NCBI GenBank assembly: GCA_033060915.1
Contig: CM065397.1
Location: 18,879,001-18,943,000, forward strand
Length of the DNA stretch: 64,000 nucleotides
Direction: 5' to 3'
From: Euryodendron excelsum
Lineage: Eukaryota; Streptophyta; Magnoliopsida; Ericales; Pentaphylacaceae
Shown: positions 61,059 to 64,000 of the stretch, in pieces
Numbering within the stretch: the stretch's first letter is position 1
Layout: the number at the start of each line of letters is the position of its first letter
The notes under the pieces: model-generated
Seen by the model: only the letters and a program-made list of their open reading frames with translations
The model's database searches: none
What the model was told of the DNA's origin: nothing
Made by a program: the position numbers and the translations under genes

Positions 61059-61318
61059 TGCTGACCTGCCATATTTAGGTAGCACCAAGGGTTTCTTGGT
61101 TTTTATTTGCTCTGCAATCTTTGATATTTAGGGCTTTCGTTGGCCGACCTGCCCAACTTGGATAGGGCCATGTTTTTACACTTGGTATTTAGGGCCTTCA
61201 TTAGCTGACCTACTTAACTTGGATAGCACCAAGTTTTTACACTTGGTTTTTAGTGGCTTTCTTGGCCGACCTATCCAAATTAGACAGGACCAATTTTTTA
61301 CACTTGGTTTTATTTTGA
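61059..61318 (-). repeat. Tandem repeats of ~61 bp between integrase and the antisense ORF
   Basis: GGCCGACCTNCCNAACTTGGATAG..CCAAGTTTTTACACTTGG recurs with starts near 61142, 61204 and 61264, and a diverged copy starts near 61059. The spacing is 62 and 60 bases. Comparable in position to the 67-bp array in the gag-only element. Confidence 0.8.
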
Positions 61319-61661
61319 TTTGGTGCTTGCTTGCTGGAATGGCATCTAACATGTAGATTTGTAGAATAACTCCTAGTTTTATTGATAATATGCAACAAAG
61401 TATTATTGTTGGTAATTACATCCTTTGGGGATAAGAAGACTACTATTGGTAGAACTTTTTGGGATTGTTAGCGTTTTATGGTCGAGGTAGTTGTCGTCCT
61501 TCTTTGACAGTTTCCAGTCAGTATGTCCCCATACTGACCTAAGACACAACTCGATAAGGGCCTTCCCAGTTTGGGCCGAGCTTCCTATTTGTCTGATTCT
61601 TAGTTGCCCCTAATACTTTTTTTAGCACTAGTTCACCGAGAGAAAAGGCTCTTGGCTAGAC

Positions 61662-62480
61662 TCATTTGTTATAGGCTTGGCTCAACTGCTGATGATATCC
61701 AGTAAGTTTGAATAGGGCAACCTCCCTTTTCTTTTCAATAAGGTAGAGGTCCTTTGCCAAAGTCTGGTCATTGAGGCCAGTGTCGAATGCTACCATTTTA
61801 ATGGTAGGAAGTCTAACTTCCAAGGGTATTACTGCCTCCACCCCATATGCCATCGAAACAGGGGTTTCTCTAGTAGATCTTCTTAGACTGGTTCTATAAG
61901 ACCATAAGACACTCAGCAGCTCTTCAACCCATCTTCCCTTAGCTTTTTCCAGCCTCTTTTTTATTCCATTTAGCACGGTCTTGTTTGATATTTCAACTTG
62001 TCCTTTGCACTGTGGATAAGCCAGCGTTGAGTAATAATTCCTGATCCTAAGCCAATTATAGAATTCTCTGAACATGTTACTGTCGAATTGGGTGCCGTTA
62101 TCTGAAACCAGTGCACGGGGTATGCCGAATATTGTAATAATGCTCCTCTATGCAAACCTCTTGGAGTCAACTTCTCTGATAGTAGATAGGGGTTCTGCTT
62201 CCACCCACTTGGTAAAGTAGTCAGTTGCCACTATGAGGAATCTTTTGTTTCTTGGAGCTCGAGGTAGTGGGCCAACCATGTCAAACCCCCACTGTGCAAA
62301 AGGCCATAGGCTAGTGATTGTAGTGAGGTCCTTAGCAGGCTAGTGAATGATCGACGAAAACTTCTGGCACTTTTCACACCTTAGCACATATTAGGCGACA
62401 TCTTTCTGCATATAGGGCCACTTGTAACCATGGGAGATAGCTCGATGCGCTGGGGATCTTCCTCTGACATGACTTCTACA
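61662..62480 (-). pseudogene. Ty3-gypsy integrase, broken by stops
   Basis: Minus-strand translation shows an integrase zinc-finger part (SHGYKWPYMQKDVA, LRCEKCQKF) followed by the catalytic core: WGFDMVGPLP, ATDYFTKWVEAEPL, ALVSDNGTQFDS and AYPQCKGQVEISNKTVLNGI. The last 414 bases stay open to 61662 and end in the region RETPVSMAYGVEAVIP. The three catalytic acids (D in FDMVGP, D in SDNGTQF, E in QVEISN) are present. At least three in-frame stops interrupt the upstream part (after DVA, after SSIIH, and before RSIITIFG), so it is not functional. Confidence 0.88.
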
Positions 62481-62726
62481 GATACCTTTGTGAATTTCAA
62501 AGAGAATGCCCTACACTTTGCCGAGGTGGACACAATAAAGATAGGAGCCAGTGAATGATCTTCTGTAAAACTCATTGTTGGGCAATAGCCAGTATTTTAA
62601 TGAATTGTTCCTAATTCTGCTGGCCTCATTCTTGTCTTTTGGCAGCTCGTCCTTGTCGAGGTAAAAGATGATTGGGTCCATTCAAGATAGCCTTAATTGC
62701 TCGATAGCCAGGACTTGCACTTCTTC

Positions 62727-63180
62727 TTAGAATATGCTTGAGCTGGGCAACATTTCTATGTGAATTGTTCTTTGTGATCCCGACTTTAGGGTTGTTGTCA
62801 GTGTTGCCAAGGCATTAGCATGAGCGTTATTATTGCGGCTAATTTCGTGGAGCTTGTATTTGCTGAATTTGCCAAGGAGCTCTTTTGCTTTAGCCAGGTA
62901 CTGCGCCATCCTATTGCTTTTTGCTGCATACTCACCTATGATTTGGTTGACCACCAACTAAGAATCTGAATAAATAGCTATCTCGACGATCTTGGGCTTT
63001 GCAGCCCGGCAGAGTCCGGTGAGTAGAGCCTCATATTCTAACTTGTTGTTTGATGCAGTAAACTCCAATTTTATAGCCTGCTCCAATGCTATGTTGTATA
63101 GCATGATGAGGACTATGCCCGATCCTGCCCCTTGTCGTTGGATGCTCCGTCAACGAAGAGTTTCCAATGATCATTCATTT
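62727..63180 (-). pseudogene. Second (archaeal-type) RNase H domain of the Tat-like element
   Basis: WKLFVDGASNDKG (63125-63170) is followed after a one-base shift by GAGSGIVLIM, then NNKLEYEALLTGLCRA, EIAIYSDS and LVVNQIIGEY. It ends with YKLHEISRNNNAHANALATL. The D, E and D positions of RNase H (VDGAS, EYEAL, YSDS) are readable. It lies between the first RNase H and integrase, the dual-RNase-H arrangement of the Tat lineage. It is broken by a frameshift and a stop after YSDS. Confidence 0.82.
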
Positions 63181-63241
63181 TCCACAGTTTTAAGGGGGGT
63201 CCGTCATTTGCTTGATCGGCACCAGGTCTCTGATTAGGTTC

Positions 63242-64000
63242 CTAGGATAGTTTAATAAAAAATTCAACAATAAAATCTGCGAGTACCTGACCTTTTACTG
63301 CCGACTTGGATAGGAATCTGATATCAAACTCTCCCAGCTTCACCACCCATTTTGCTAGTCTTCCTGAGAAGTTGGCTTTTCTGAATAGTGGCTTCAACTG
63401 ATGGTTTGTCAGGACGTTAATGGTGTGGGCCCTGAAGTAGTGCACTAACTTTCGTGACGCTATCACCAACGCTAGGGCCAGCTTCTCTAGCGGAAGATAT
63501 TTGCTCTTTGCTTCTAGAAGAGTTTTGCTGACATAGTAGATTGGTTTTTGCAGCCTGTCTTGCTGTCGAAGTAGAATATCACTAACCGTATGGTCTGCTA
63601 CTACCAGGTAAAGATATAGCTCTTCATGTTTCAGCAACGTAGAAAGTAGAAGTGGCTGGGTCAAGTATTTCTTCAGGTTGGCAAGGGCTTGGTTATAGTC
63701 AAGAATTTAGTTGAACTGCTCACGCTTTCTCAAAATTTGAAAGAATGGCTGGCACTTATCTGAAGATCAGCTGATGAACCTACTAAGAGTCGCTACCATT
63801 CCAGTCAACTTCTGGACTTCCTTGATGTTCTTTAGGGCCTGGATGTTCTGGATTGCACTTATTTGATTTGGATCTGCTTCAATCCCTCGATATGTAACCA
63901 AAAATCTGAAAAACTTTCCCAAGCTTACCTCAAACACACATTTCAAGGCATTTAGCCTCATCTTGTAGCTTTTGAGAATGTCAAACACTTCCCTTACATC
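63242..64000 (-). pseudogene. Ty3-gypsy reverse transcriptase C-terminus and first RNase H
   Basis: From the window edge the minus strand reads VFDILKSYKMRLNALKCVFE, FLVTYRGIEADPNQI and VQKLTGMVATLSRFIS, the RT thumb/connection text after the catalytic YxDD (off the window). RNase H follows: PIYYVSKTLLEAKSKYLPLE, RAHTINVLTNHQLKPLF and KWVVKLGEFDIRFLSKSAVK, ending LADFIVEF. One frame is kept throughout, with two stops (after RFIS near 63770 and before ILDYN). The frame ends at 63242, and the second RNase H lies just downstream. Confidence 0.9.

Larger units (their letters stand above)
57814..64000 (-). mobile_element. 3' portion of a Tat-lineage-like Ty3-gypsy retrotransposon (runs off the window)
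   Basis: On the minus strand, from the window edge downward, come the end of reverse transcriptase, the first RNase H (63242-64000), a second RNase H (about 62727-63180), integrase (61662-62480) and tandem repeats (61059-61318). A reading frame on the opposite strand (58706-60860), a polypurine tract and the 3' LTR follow. The second RNase H plus an extra antisense frame after integrase are marks of the Tat lineage (for example Grande, Retand). All coding parts carry stops or frameshifts. The 5' LTR and gag lie beyond 64000. Confidence 0.85.

Overview
The window looks like nuclear DNA of a flowering plant, most likely a eudicot and possibly woody. The reasons are the three plant-specific protein-coding genes (two with GT-AG introns), the Ty3-gypsy and Ty1-copia LTR retrotransposons of plant type, many short inverted-repeat elements (MITEs), long (CT)n microsatellites and AT-rich spacers. 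The species cannot be read from the sequence. There are no bacterial operons, CRISPR arrays or rRNA genes, and I recognised no tRNA gene. Start-to-stop open frames outside the features listed are mostly chance frames in low-complexity DNA.

Three host genes are supported. (1) 9767-10430 (+): an AP2/ERF transcription factor of the ERF003/SHINE-like group, two exons, 192 aa. (2) 37143-38249 (+): a single-exon DUF868 protein, 368 aa. (3) 49900-46977 (-): a three-exon deSI/PPPDE-type putative cysteine isopeptidase, 238 aa from the first Met or 224 aa from the more likely second one. They are unrelated in function and lie 9-27 kb apart, so no shared pathway is implied.

The rest is mainly repeats. 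1-2270 is T-rich and resembles a decayed long LTR. 3612-6851 is a badly decayed Ty1-copia element with its 3' LTR. 23651-29024 is a complete gag-only Ty3-gypsy element on the minus strand, bounded by the 5-bp target duplication AAACC; its 3' LTR is split by a 1.74-kb solo LTR that has its own near-perfect target duplication. 31145-33013 is a second solo LTR, rich in GTCGAC motifs. From 57814 to the window end lies the 3' part of a Tat-lineage-like Ty3-gypsy element on the minus strand: LTR, polypurine tract, an antisense spliced reading frame, 3' tandem repeats, integrase, a second RNase H, the first RNase H and the end of reverse transcriptase. Several MITE families are scattered between, some with clear target duplications (TTA/TAA or 8 bp).

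Nothing here is convincingly a new biological system. The most interesting structures are the spliced antisense frame in the Tat-like element, the tandem repeats in the 3' parts of both gypsy elements, the nested gag-only element, and a palindromic minisatellite inside the solo LTR.
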